Source of the DNA: Verrucomicrobiales bacterium
GTDB taxonomy: Bacteria; Verrucomicrobiota; Verrucomicrobiae; Limisphaerales; UBA9464
Reading direction: 5' to 3'
Length of the DNA stretch: 23,251 nt
Assembly (NCBI GenBank): GCA_005789375.1
Contig: SXXZ01000382.1
Span: forward strand, 1-23,251
In this document: positions 1-6,617 of the stretch, in pieces
Layout: each line of letters starts with the position of its first letter
Numbering within the stretch: position 1 is the stretch's first letter
Notes under the pieces: generated by a model
What the model saw: only the letters and a program-made list of their open reading frames with translations
Told to the model about the DNA's origin: nothing
Databases searched by the model: none
Position numbers and translations under genes: made by a program

Positions 1-56
1 AGTGTGGTCTTGCCGCAGTTGGGGTTGCCGGTGAGGACGACGGTGAAGGGTTTCAT
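1..56 (-). CDS. feoB: FeoB ferrous iron transporter, N-terminal start only (partial)
   Basis: Only the first 18 codons are in the window. They read from the ATG at 56-54 and continue off the left edge. The peptide begins MKPFTVVLTGNPNCGKTTL, whose GNPNCGKTT is the G1 (P-loop) motif at the N-terminus of the FeoB G domain. FeoB is the inner-membrane, GTPase-coupled Fe(II) permease. The start lies 4 bases after the stop of the feoA gene, so the two are almost certainly co-transcribed. No Shine-Dalgarno motif precedes the ATG. The identification rests on the P-loop plus the feoA context; the membrane part cannot be seen. Confidence 0.9.
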   Translation of the reverse strand, partial: MKPFTVVLTGNPNCGKTT

Positions 57-60
57 CGTG

Positions 61-282
61 TCAGTGGACCTGGATTTTGTCGGCCTCGAGCTTGCGCAAG
101 GAGAGGTGGTAGTTGCGCAGCTTTATTTCCACAGGGTCCCCGAGTGGAGCAAAGCGCACCAATTCGACGGGGGTGCCGGGAAGCAGTCCCATTTCTAGCA
201 GGCGCCCGCGCTGTTCTGGCGGAATGTCGATCCGGGCGACCACCGCCCGTTCGCCGGGAGTCAATGAGGACAGTGGGCGCAT
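61..282 (-). CDS. feoA: FeoA domain protein (ferrous iron transport)
   Basis: This 73-aa protein consists of a single FeoA SH3-like beta-barrel domain, the usual length for stand-alone FeoA. Diagnostic parts are LTPGERAVVARI near residues 7-18, RLLEMGLLPGTPVELV at about 27-42, GDPVEIKLRNYHLSLRK at about 48-64, and the terminal ADKIQV. FeoA is a small cytosolic partner that binds or activates FeoB. The gene ends 4 bases before feoB, giving a feoA-feoB operon. The upstream gap (283-460) carries a phased repeat array and a plausible promoter whose -10 lies about 10 bases from the ATG, so the leader is very short. There is no Shine-Dalgarno sequence. Confidence 0.92.
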   Translation of the reverse strand: MRPLSSLTPGERAVVARIDIPPEQRGRLLEMGLLPGTPVELVRFAPLGDPVEIKLRNYHLSLRKLEADKIQVH

Positions 283-292
283 CGTGAGTGGG

Positions 293-322
293 AGGCTATG
301 GATGGAACCTTCCTGAGGGCAA
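293..322 (-). promoter_or_regulatory. Putative sigma-70 type promoter of feoA
   Basis: On the minus strand TTGCCC (322-317) could be a -35 and TAGCCT (298-293) a weak -10, separated by 18 bases. The -10 lies 10 bases from the feoA ATG at 282. The -35 element directly abuts the phased repeat array at 332-370. The second feoA gene has the equivalent arrangement, which raises confidence despite the weak -10. Confidence 0.4.
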
Positions 323-331
323 GAAGGGTGG

Positions 332-370
332 TTGTCGGGAACTTGTCGCCGATTGTCGGTGGATTGCGAT
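332..370. promoter_or_regulatory. Four phased heptamer repeats upstream of feoA (putative operator)
   Basis: Read on the plus strand, TTGTCGG (332-338), TTGTCGC (343-349), TTGTCGG (353-359) and a degenerate TTGCGAT (364-370) recur at 11, 10 and 11 bp. They therefore lie on one face of the helix. The nearest copy begins 50 bases from the feoA start codon, just upstream of the proposed -35. The same four-copy geometry occurs ahead of the other feoA-like gene (813-851). It does not resemble the classical Fur or DtxR palindromes. A cooperative binding site for an iron-responsive regulator is inferred; the regulator is unknown. Confidence 0.55.
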
Positions 371-460
371 TTCGGACCGGTTTTGAACCGGATGGGGCTT
401 CGAAAAGGGACTTCTGTTTGAGACCGACACCGTGCTAACCCACCGATCGAGTCTCGGGAT

Positions 461-766
461 TCAGGCCGCCAAACGGACCGGAGCCGAGGGGCTGAGGGGT
501 TGAACGAGAATGGTCTCTGCCAGACGGTCGCTGAGCCCGAGTCGAGAATTGCAAACCTGACACAGAAGGTTGTTGGCGAGGCTGAGCACTTTCACGCGCT
601 GTTCTTCGCCGAATCCCATTTCTCGCAGCCGCCGATTCATGTCTGGGGAGGCCGTCAGTTGCTTGACCACGACCGTGGTGCCGGCCCGCACTCGATTGAG
701 TGGGCACACCGCCGGGGTCGCGCACCGATCGGGTGCGCAGTCGGGGACGGGGCAAGCCTCAGACAT
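461..766 (-). CDS. FeoA-domain protein with Cys-rich N-terminal tail
   Basis: The ATG at 766 gives 101 aa; the frame stays open to an ATG at 856 (131 aa). The 766 start is preferred because the phased repeats and promoter (775-851), matched upstream of the neighbouring feoA, would otherwise lie inside the coding region. Residues about 24-90 form a FeoA domain (VRAGTTVVVKQLTAS, NRRLREMGFGEEQRVKVL, and a terminal RLAETILV). The N-terminal tail holds Cys at 5, 10, 15 and 21 (CX4CX4CX5C), and a CX2C occurs at 69-72 within the domain. Such clusters can bind Fe or an Fe-S cluster, but metal binding is inference. The gene lies 178 bases upstream of feoA on the same strand, probably serving the same Fe(II) uptake system. 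Confidence 0.82.
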   Translation of the reverse strand: MSEACPVPDCAPDRCATPAVCPLNRVRAGTTVVVKQLTASPDMNRRLREMGFGEEQRVKVLSLANNLLCQVCNSRLGLSDRLAETILVQPLSPSAPVRLAA

Positions 767-774
767 TATTTTTA

Positions 775-803
775 AAATTACCGCGCCCTCTGGGGAGCGG
801 CAA
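775..803 (-). promoter_or_regulatory. Putative sigma-70 promoter giving a near-leaderless feoA-like mRNA
   Basis: On the minus strand TTGCCG (803-798) and TAATTT (780-775) are separated by exactly 17 bases. The -10 ends 8 bases before the ATG at 766, so transcription would start at or next to the start codon. The phased repeat array lies directly upstream, as it does at feoA. Confidence 0.5.
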
Positions 804-812
804 GGAGGGCGA

Positions 813-851
813 TTGTCGGAGGCTTGCCCTGGATTGTCGTGCGGTTGCGCT
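813..851. promoter_or_regulatory. Phased heptamer repeats upstream of the second feoA-like gene
   Basis: On the plus strand TTGTCGG (813-819), degenerate TTGCCCT (824-830), TTGTCGT (834-840) and degenerate TTGCGCT (845-851) repeat at 11, 10 and 11 bp, exactly the spacing seen at 332-370. An ungapped alignment of 318-370 with 799-851 gives about 38 matches in 53 positions by hand count, including GGCAAG next to the array. The site starts 47 bases from the proposed ATG at 766, against 50 bases at feoA. A shared operator is inferred. Confidence 0.55.
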
Positions 852-892
852 GACATGCCGGCGGGGCAGGACTTCTGTGGGGTCGGGGTGGG

Positions 893-1981
893 TCAGAGTC
901 CGGCGATGGCGGTATCGAGGATCTCGATCAAGGCGCCGATGGTCTCCGGGGTTTCGTCGCCCATGTTGGAGATGCGGAAGGTGGTGCCTTTGATTTTACC
1001 GTAGCCGCCGTCGATGAGGATGCCGCGGTCTTTGATGCGCTTCTGGAAGGTGGCTACGTCGATGACGCGCCCGCCGGGTTTGGCACCGTTGTTGACGCAA
1101 ACCAGTGTCTTGGATTCGAACCCGGTTTCCGGGAACAGGGTAAAGCCTTGGCGGGAAGCCCAGTCTTTGAGCATCTGGTTGGTCTGGGTGTGCCGGGCGT
1201 AGCGTGCTTCGAGTCCTTCGGCGAAGAATTCTCCCAGTTTGGACTCCAGCGCGTAGATGAGTGAAATCGCCGGGGTGCTGGGGGTCATGTTTTCGAGCGC
1301 GTTCTTCTCGAACTCGAGGAGGTCGAAGTAGTAGCCGCGGGTCTTGATGGTGGCGGCCTTGGCGAGCGCGGCGGGGGAGGCGACAAAGACGGCCAGTCCG
1401 GGGGGCAGGGCGAAGGCTTTCTGGGTGCCGGCGAGGAGGAGGTCGATCCCGAGGTCGTCGAAGCGGTGGGGCAAGGCGGTCAGGGAGCTGACGGCGTCGA
1501 TGATGAACATTACGTCGGGATACTTCCGCTTGAGGGCGGCGATCTCGTCCAGCGGGCTTAGGGTGCCGGTGCTGGTTTCGTTATGAATGAGGGTGAGGGC
1601 GTCGAAGTGGCCGGTGGCGAGGCGGGCGTCGATTTGTTCGGCGCGGATGGGGGAGCCCCAGGGGACTTGGAGGGCTTCGGCGTCTTTACCGAGCTTCTTG
1701 GCGACGTCGAACCACTTGTCGGAGAAGGCTCCGCACATGCAGTTGAGGACCTTTTTGGTGCAGAGGTTGGTCAGTGCTCCTTCCATGACGCCCCAGGCGC
1801 TGGAGGTGGAGAGATAAATCCGCTGTTGGGTGGACAGCATGGACTGAAGCTGCGGTTGGATGCGGCCGTAGAGGTCTTTGAAGCCCTGACCGCGGTGCCC
1901 GATCATGGGCTGGGTCATGGCTTGAAAGGTCTTGGCGCTCACCTCGACCGGTCCTGGGATGTGCAACTTCACGTGTGCCAT
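893..1981 (-). CDS. Class V pyridoxal-phosphate aminotransferase (alanine/serine-glyoxylate type)
   Basis: This complete 362-aa protein is of normal length for the family. It opens with a PGPVEV segment and PMIGHRG (about 9-31), typical of the alanine-glyoxylate / serine-pyruvate aminotransferase branch of fold type I. The cofactor region is clear: HNETSTGT at 133-140, D162 in FIIDAVSSL for the PLP pyridine nitrogen, and the Schiff-base lysine K188 in AGTQKAF. The C-terminal small domain ends with TTFRISNMGD. The enzyme probably transfers an amino group between alanine or serine and glyoxylate or another keto acid; the substrate cannot be fixed from sequence. It stands alone between the feo genes and a repeat-rich spacer. 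No Shine-Dalgarno motif precedes the ATG at 1981. Confidence 0.88.
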   Translation of the reverse strand: MAHVKLHIPGPVEVSAKTFQAMTQPMIGHRGQGFKDLYGRIQPQLQSMLSTQQRIYLSTSSAWGVMEGALTNLCTKKVLNCMCGAFSDKWFDVAKKLGKDAEALQVPWGSPIRAEQIDARLATGHFDALTLIHNETSTGTLSPLDEIAALKRKYPDVMFIIDAVSSLTALPHRFDDLGIDLLLAGTQKAFALPPGLAVFVASPAALAKAATIKTRGYYFDLLEFEKNALENMTPSTPAISLIYALESKLGEFFAEGLEARYARHTQTNQMLKDWASRQGFTLFPETGFESKTLVCVNNGAKPGGRVIDVATFQKRIKDRGILIDGGYGKIKGTTFRISNMGDETPETIGALIEILDTAIAGL

Positions 1982-2045
1982 AATTAAGAGGGGCGGAGTT
2001 TCCGCTCAAAACCCGAGGATTCAAGGGCACAATTGTCAGGCGTGG

Positions 2046-2211
2046 CGACAAGGCTTTGGGGACAGGCTCCAAATCGGTGGGACAAGGGCGACAAGGCTTT
2101 GGGGACAGGCTCCAAATCGGTGTGTGTGAGAGGCCTTGGGGACAGGCTCCAAATCGTGGTGTTTGGACAGGCTGCAATGTGCTTCCGCGGGGAGGAGGGG
2201 ACAGGCTTCAA
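2046..2211. repeat. Cluster of five GGACAGGCT-core intergenic repeats
   Basis: The core GGACAGGCTNCAA occurs at 2060-2072, 2103-2115, 2140-2152, 2165-2177 and 2199-2211. The first two copies are embedded in an identical unit of about 34 bp (2046-2079 and 2089-2122; period 43). The third copy is slightly diverged, and the last two retain only the core. The cluster lies in the 484-bp gene-free stretch upstream of the aminotransferase. Open frames here merely repeat the same short peptide and are not genes. Function unknown; a dispersed REP-like family is a guess. Confidence 0.75.
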
Positions 2212-2241
2212 GGGAGGGAGGCGCTTGGGGGAGAAGGGGAA

Positions 2242-2435
2242 TTTTCGGCCACCCAGATGTAGCCCGAGGACCTCCTAGGTAGGGACCGATCTCCGAGCGG
2301 TCCATGTCCGCGGTGGACCGATCTCTGCGGTGGTCCGTGTCTGCGGACGTGGCGCTTTCGGAGAAATCGCCCCACCTCGGAGGTGTTTGGGTGAGGTGGA
2401 TTTTTTGGCCACCCAGATGTAGTCCGAGGACCTCC
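2242..2435. repeat. 34-bp direct repeat pair enclosing nested palindromes
   Basis: Positions 2242-2275 and 2402-2435 are the same 34-bp sequence with two mismatches, 160 bp apart; both include CCACCCAGATGTAG and CCGAGGACCTCC. Between them are inverted repeats. GGACCG (2283-2288) pairs with CGGTCC (2298-2303), GGACC (2315-2319) pairs with GGTCC (2332-2336), and CACCTC-G-GAGGTG spans 2373-2385. The 11-bp string GGACCGATCTC occurs twice (2283, 2315). The block lies just beyond the end of the ABC transporter operon. It may be a dispersed element; no protein coding is evident. Confidence 0.7.
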
Positions 2436-2465
2436 GGGAATTGGGGGCAGGTTTCTAAGAGTGGA

Positions 2466-4295
2466 TTAGCCTCGGATGAATTGGGCGTGCATGCGGGCGT
2501 AGATGCCTCCTTCAGCGATGAGGCTTTCGTGGGTGCCGCGTTCGACGATGCGGCCGTGGTCGAGCACGAGGATCAGGTCGGCACCGCGGACGGTGCTGAG
2601 GCGGTGGGCGATGACGAGGCTGGTACGGCGCTGGAACAAGGTGCGAAGGGCTTCTTGGATGAGGCGCTCGGTCTGCGGGTCTACGGCGCTGGTCGCTTCG
2701 TCGAAGATGAGGATCCGGGGCGCGGCCACCATGGCCCGGGTGATGGTGATGAGTTGCCGCTCGCCAGCACTGAAGTTTCCTCCGCGTTCGCGGACTTCGG
2801 TGGCGTAGCCGGTGGGGAGACGCTCGATGACGGAATGGGTTCCCAGGGCCTTGGCGGCGACGATGACTTCTTCGTCGGTGGCTTCGGGGCGTCCGAACTT
2901 GAGATTCTCCATCACGGTGCCGGTGAAGAGGAAATTCTCCTGGGTGACCATGCCCAGTTGTCGGTGCAATGAGGCGAGTGTGTGGTCGGCGATGGGGAGT
3001 CCATCAACTCGGATTTGACCTGCTTGAGGTTCGTAGAAACGGGCCAGGAGGCTGATGATGCTGGTTTTGCCCGATCCGGTGTGGCCTACGAGGGCGATGG
3101 TCGAGCCGGCGGGAATGGAGAAATGGATGTCCTCGAGGATCCACCGATCGGCGGGTGTGGTGTCGTAGCGGAAGGAGACGCCTTCGAAGGTAACCTCTCC
3201 GCGTACTGAAGGTAAGTCGGTGGCGGCGGTGGAGTCTTTGACTTGGGGCTCGGTGTCGAGGAGGGCGAAGATGCGCTCGGCGCTGGCGGCGGCCGATAGG
3301 ACGGCGTTGTAAAGGTCTCCCATGGTTTGGATGGGGCCGAAGAACATGCCCAGATAGAGAACGAAGGCGGCAAGTCCGCCGATAGTCAGTCCCCCTTGCT
3401 GGACACGCCATCCGCCGTAGCCGAGGACGATGGCCGTGGCGAGGCCGGACAAGAGTCCCACGGCCGGCATGTAGGTGTGGAAGACCCGCGCCGAGGCCAC
3501 CCATCGCTCTGTGAAATCGGTTTGTAAGTTGTTAAATTTGCGGAGGTTTTCGGCCTCGCGTACGAAGGCCTGAACCACGCGGACGCCAGAGATGTTCTCG
3601 GCCATGGCGGCAATGAGGCGGGATTGGGTGCCTCTGAGACTGCGGTAGGCCTCACGTCCGCGGCGGTGGAACCAGTGGGTGAGCCAGGCTAACAGGGGAA
3701 GGACCGAGCAGACGGCCAAGCTCAGGCGCAGGTCGTATTGCACCATGAGCACGATGACGCCAACTAGGGTGACGAGGCTGGAGAGGGCTTGACCGGCACC
3801 CCAGGTGAGGACTCGGTCCAACGAATCGACGTCGGAGTCGGCCCGGGCGATGATGCGGCCTTGGTGGGTTCGGTCGAAATAGTTGAGCGAGAGGCGTTGG
3901 ATGTGCTCGAAGACGGCCAGACGCAAGTCGTTCATGGCCCCTTGGCCGGTCTCGATGGAGGTGCGGACTTGAATAACAGTCAGTCCCCATCCGAGCAGTA
4001 GATTGGCTAAGTAGAGTCCGCTCAGGATGAGGATTTCGTGTGCGGCGGCGGATCCGCTGAGCGCTGTGGTGGCCCCACCGGTTCCGAGGGCGGGCCCCAG
4101 TGCGTGGTCGATGCTGTGCTGGATGAGCCGCGGTCCAACGAGCGCGGACGCGGTGGCCAGCAGAGTGAGGGCGAGGTTGGTGTAGAGGGCTCGGCGATAG
4201 GGCCGGGTGTACGCGAAGAGCCTCTTGAGCAGTGAACCACGCAAGCTGCTCTGGGCGAACTCTTCGTCGAGGGCGATGTCGTCGTGGGTGGCCAT
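2466..4295 (-). CDS. ABC exporter half-transporter, catalytically competent subunit of a heterodimer
   Basis: 609 aa from the ATG at 4295, which overlaps the TAA of the upstream gene by one base (TAATG) and so suggests coupled translation. An N-terminal six-helix ABC-exporter membrane domain (about 35-340) is followed by a nucleotide-binding domain. Walker A GHTGSGKT is at 404-411, Q452 is in the Q-loop, Walker B ILIFDE has the catalytic Glu at 533, and the switch His is 564. The signature motif is degenerate: FSAGE at 508-512 instead of LSGGQ. In heterodimeric exporters this subunit supplies Walker A/B for the consensus ATP site and the poor signature for the degenerate one. It likely exports lipid, drug or peptide from the inner membrane; the substrate is unknown. 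Confidence 0.9.
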   Translation of the reverse strand: MATHDDIALDEEFAQSSLRGSLLKRLFAYTRPYRRALYTNLALTLLATASALVGPRLIQHSIDHALGPALGTGGATTALSGSAAAHEILILSGLYLANLLLGWGLTVIQVRTSIETGQGAMNDLRLAVFEHIQRLSLNYFDRTHQGRIIARADSDVDSLDRVLTWGAGQALSSLVTLVGVIVLMVQYDLRLSLAVCSVLPLLAWLTHWFHRRGREAYRSLRGTQSRLIAAMAENISGVRVVQAFVREAENLRKFNNLQTDFTERWVASARVFHTYMPAVGLLSGLATAIVLGYGGWRVQQGGLTIGGLAAFVLYLGMFFGPIQTMGDLYNAVLSAAASAERIFALLDTEPQVKDSTAATDLPSVRGEVTFEGVSFRYDTTPADRWILEDIHFSIPAGSTIALVGHTGSGKTSIISLLARFYEPQAGQIRVDGLPIADHTLASLHRQLGMVTQENFLFTGTVMENLKFGRPEATDEEVIVAAKALGTHSVIERLPTGYATEVRERGGNFSAGERQLITITRAMVAAPRILIFDEATSAVDPQTERLIQEALRTLFQRRTSLVIAHRLSTVRGADLILVLDHGRIVERGTHESLIAEGGIYARMHAQFIRG

Positions 4296-6151
4296 TAGTG
4301 CGCGGGAGATTGCGATTCCGGGTTGGCGAACAATTCCCGGTACAGCGAGCAATCGGTCAGGAGCGATTCGTGCTGGCCTTGGGCCACGAGTTTGCCCTCT
4401 TGCAGGACAAGAATTCGATCGGCGCTGCGGATGGTTGCAGCCCGGTGCGCGACCAAGAAGGTGGTGCGACCGCGGCAGAGTTCGAGCATTGCTTCCCGGA
4501 TCTCTTCTTCGGTGGAGGGATCTACGGCGCTGGTTGCGTCATCGAGGAGTACGATCTGGGGTTGGATGAGCAGGGCGCGGGCGATGGCAATGCGCTGGCG
4601 TTGGCCTCCGCTCAGGGAAATACCGCGCTCTCCGATGACGGTGTCGTAGCCCTGGGGCAGTTCGCGGATAAACCCGTCGGCCCGGGCGGCTCGGGCGGCT
4701 GCCTCGATCTCGTCTCGGGAAGACTGGGGGCGTCCGAGGGCGATATTCTCTGCTAGGGTCGCGCTGAAGAGGAAGGTCTCTTGGAAGACGATGCCGATGC
4801 TCTGGCGCAGGGTGTCGCGATCCCAGTCTCGGAGGTCGGTGTCATCGAGCAAGATACGGCCGTGGGTCGGCTCGTAGAATCGGGCGTTCAGGGCTAGGAG
4901 GGTGGATGTGCCGCAGCCGGTCGGGCCAACGATGGCGACTCTGCTGCCTGCAGGGATCGTGAAGGACAGCCCTTCGATGGCTTGGTTGCGGGAGGCTTTT
5001 GTCGCTGCTGCGGGGCGATGTTCCGGGGGCTGCGGTTTGGATTCATCGAGCACTCGGAGGGAGGGCTCGGAGACGTACTGAAAGGCGACCCCTTCGAATG
5101 CGATGGTACCTTGGATGGGGGCGATGCGTCCCGGCGGGCGTTGGGGGTTTGGAAGGGTTGGCGGGTCGAGCAATTCGCTGACTCGCTGGGCGGCGGAACT
5201 GGAGTTCTGGAGGATGTTGGTGATTTGCCCGATCACGCCGATTCGTCCGCCCAGGGCCATTTGATAAACCAGTACCTTCGCCAGGTCGCCCAGCGAGATG
5301 GAGCCTTGGAGCACTTCGCTGCCGCCGATCCACAGGGTTAATGGCACAGCCAGGCCAAAGAGGAATTGAGAGAAGGGAACCCGAGCAGCCCAGTAGTTTA
5401 CGGCTTCGGCCAGTTCCTTCAGAAAGTCGGTTCGTCGCGACCGGAATTTAGTGATTTCGGCTGATTCTCGGGCAAATGCCTTAACCACTCGGACTCCGGC
5501 GATGTTCTCCTGGATGACCGTGCTCATGGCTCCGTGCCGCTCATGGACGCGCCGCCATCGAGGCTGCAGTTGGGCGGCAAACCAGGCCATGGTGGCCACC
5601 GTGGGAACCAGGGCCAGCAAGGTCATTAGGCCGAGCCGTGGGCTGGTGATGAAAATGAGCGAGAGGGTTCCGATCAGACCGGCGGCGACATCCACACCGA
5701 AGAGGAGGCAGACGGAGAGTAAGTCTTGCAGGCGGCCCACATCGGTTCCGGCCCGGGAGATCAATTCACCGGTTCGGGCGTTGTCATGCCAGGCGAACGA
5801 GCGCCGTTGGAGCGAGTCGTACACCGCGGCTCGGATGTCTCCTAGGGCCGTCTGGGCAGTTCGGTTTCGGATGGGTCCTAGCACGAGTCCGATCCCGGCT
5901 CGCAGTACCACTAAGCCAAGGAAAAGTCCGATTGTTCTCGCGAGAGACCCGTCCGCCACCGTGCCTCCGAGGGCTGTGATGGTGGATCCTAAGAACTGCG
6001 GCAACGACAGCTCGATACTGATGTTGAGGAGCAGGAGTCCGATGGAGAGGGCGGTCCAACCCGGTCGCTTGCCTAAAAAGCCCACGACGCGCCGCACCGC
6101 CGCCATGGGGCGGATTTGCGGTGGCTGAAGGGAGAGACTGGGTCGGGGCAT
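4295..6151 (-). CDS. ABC exporter half-transporter, degenerate-site subunit of a heterodimer
   Basis: 618 aa. The membrane domain (about 20-325) is followed by a nucleotide-binding domain with an intact signature LSGGQ (513-517), Q457 and His569. Its own ATP site is crippled. Walker A reads GPTGCGTS (409-416), with Thr415 (codon ACA, 4909-4907) in place of the near-invariant lysine. Walker B LLDD has Asp538 in place of the catalytic Glu. Glu-to-Asp is usual for the degenerate half of heterodimeric exporters (TM287/288, BmrCD type); loss of the Walker A lysine is not. A Pro/Ala-rich insertion of about 25 residues (366-391) interrupts the first NBD strands. The gene is first in the operon with the overlapping partner and follows sufE after 14 bases. 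Confidence 0.9.
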   Translation of the reverse strand: MPRPSLSLQPPQIRPMAAVRRVVGFLGKRPGWTALSIGLLLLNISIELSLPQFLGSTITALGGTVADGSLARTIGLFLGLVVLRAGIGLVLGPIRNRTAQTALGDIRAAVYDSLQRRSFAWHDNARTGELISRAGTDVGRLQDLLSVCLLFGVDVAAGLIGTLSLIFITSPRLGLMTLLALVPTVATMAWFAAQLQPRWRRVHERHGAMSTVIQENIAGVRVVKAFARESAEITKFRSRRTDFLKELAEAVNYWAARVPFSQFLFGLAVPLTLWIGGSEVLQGSISLGDLAKVLVYQMALGGRIGVIGQITNILQNSSSAAQRVSELLDPPTLPNPQRPPGRIAPIQGTIAFEGVAFQYVSEPSLRVLDESKPQPPEHRPAAATKASRNQAIEGLSFTIPAGSRVAIVGPTGCGTSTLLALNARFYEPTHGRILLDDTDLRDWDRDTLRQSIGIVFQETFLFSATLAENIALGRPQSSRDEIEAAARAARADGFIRELPQGYDTVIGERGISLSGGQRQRIAIARALLIQPQIVLLDDATSAVDPSTEEEIREAMLELCRGRTTFLVAHRAATIRSADRILVLQEGKLVAQGQHESLLTDCSLYRELFANPESQSPAH

Positions 6152-6165
6152 GACCGGAGAGATCT

Positions 6166-6609
6166 TCAGCGTTGGGGGGTGGCCGATTGGAGGGCGAAGG
6201 TTTTGGTCGCGGTCATGAGATTGCGGATCGTCTTCTGCCGGTTCTCTGCGAGTTGTTTCAAAAGTCCTAAGGAGTCGAAGGCGCTAAAATCGAGCGCGGC
6301 AATTTCATCCGGAGTTCCGCCGGAGGCCAGTTCGGCGATGGCGCCGGCGAGGCTCTTGAGGGTCATGGCATCCGAATCGGTCTGGAACCAGCATCGCTGG
6401 TCGTGCCACTGAGCGATCCACCAGGTGCGCACCAGGCAGCCCGCCACCCGGTGAACCTCCTGACGATCGGTCGCTGGCAGCGGAGGTTTTAGGCGGGCGG
6501 CTTCCACGAGGTGGGCCAGGCGCGTCTGCGGATCGTTCAGGGCCGCGAGTCGTGCGGACCAGTGCGCTAAGCGAAGGGTCGGCGGCAGCGGTTCGGTCGG
6601 TGCGGCCAT
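6166..6609 (-). CDS. sufE: SufE-family sulfur acceptor protein
   Basis: 147 aa, the usual SufE size. The conserved RVAGC segment carries the sulfur-accepting cysteine C58, matching the active Cys of the E. coli SufE VEGC motif. Then come the family blocks FQTDSDAMTLKSLAGAI (about 75-91), GGTPDEIAALD (about 97-107) and LGLLKQLAENRQKTI (about 114-128). SufE accepts persulfide sulfur from a cysteine desulfurase (SufS) and stimulates it for Fe-S cluster or other sulfur transfer. It lies 8 bases after thiG, so the two are probably co-transcribed. That could link it to thiazole sulfur supply, but no sufS, thiS or thiF is visible here. Confidence 0.85.
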   Translation of the reverse strand: MAAPTEPLPPTLRLAHWSARLAALNDPQTRLAHLVEAARLKPPLPATDRQEVHRVAGCLVRTWWIAQWHDQRCWFQTDSDAMTLKSLAGAIAELASGGTPDEIAALDFSAFDSLGLLKQLAENRQKTIRNLMTATKTFALQSATPQR

Positions 6610-6617
6610 GACCAGAT

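Noticed and set aside
283..460. Fur box upstream of feoA
   Set aside because: No match to the GATAATGATAATCATTATC palindrome or its hexamer trimer was found; the phased TTGTCG array is the only regular signal.
767..856. Upstream in-frame extension of the second feoA-like gene to the ATG at 856
   Set aside because: The extension would bury the phased repeats and the TTGCCG-N17-TAATTT promoter that are matched upstream of the neighbouring feoA; its residues also show no family similarity.
2036..2305. Repeat-peptide open frames upstream of the aminotransferase
   Set aside because: The recurring short peptide simply reflects the five-copy DNA repeat in several frames; no start, domain or codon pattern supports translation.
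5451..6128. 225-aa open frame on the plus strand
   Set aside because: Antisense to the membrane domain of the upstream ABC subunit; basic, low-complexity translation without motifs.
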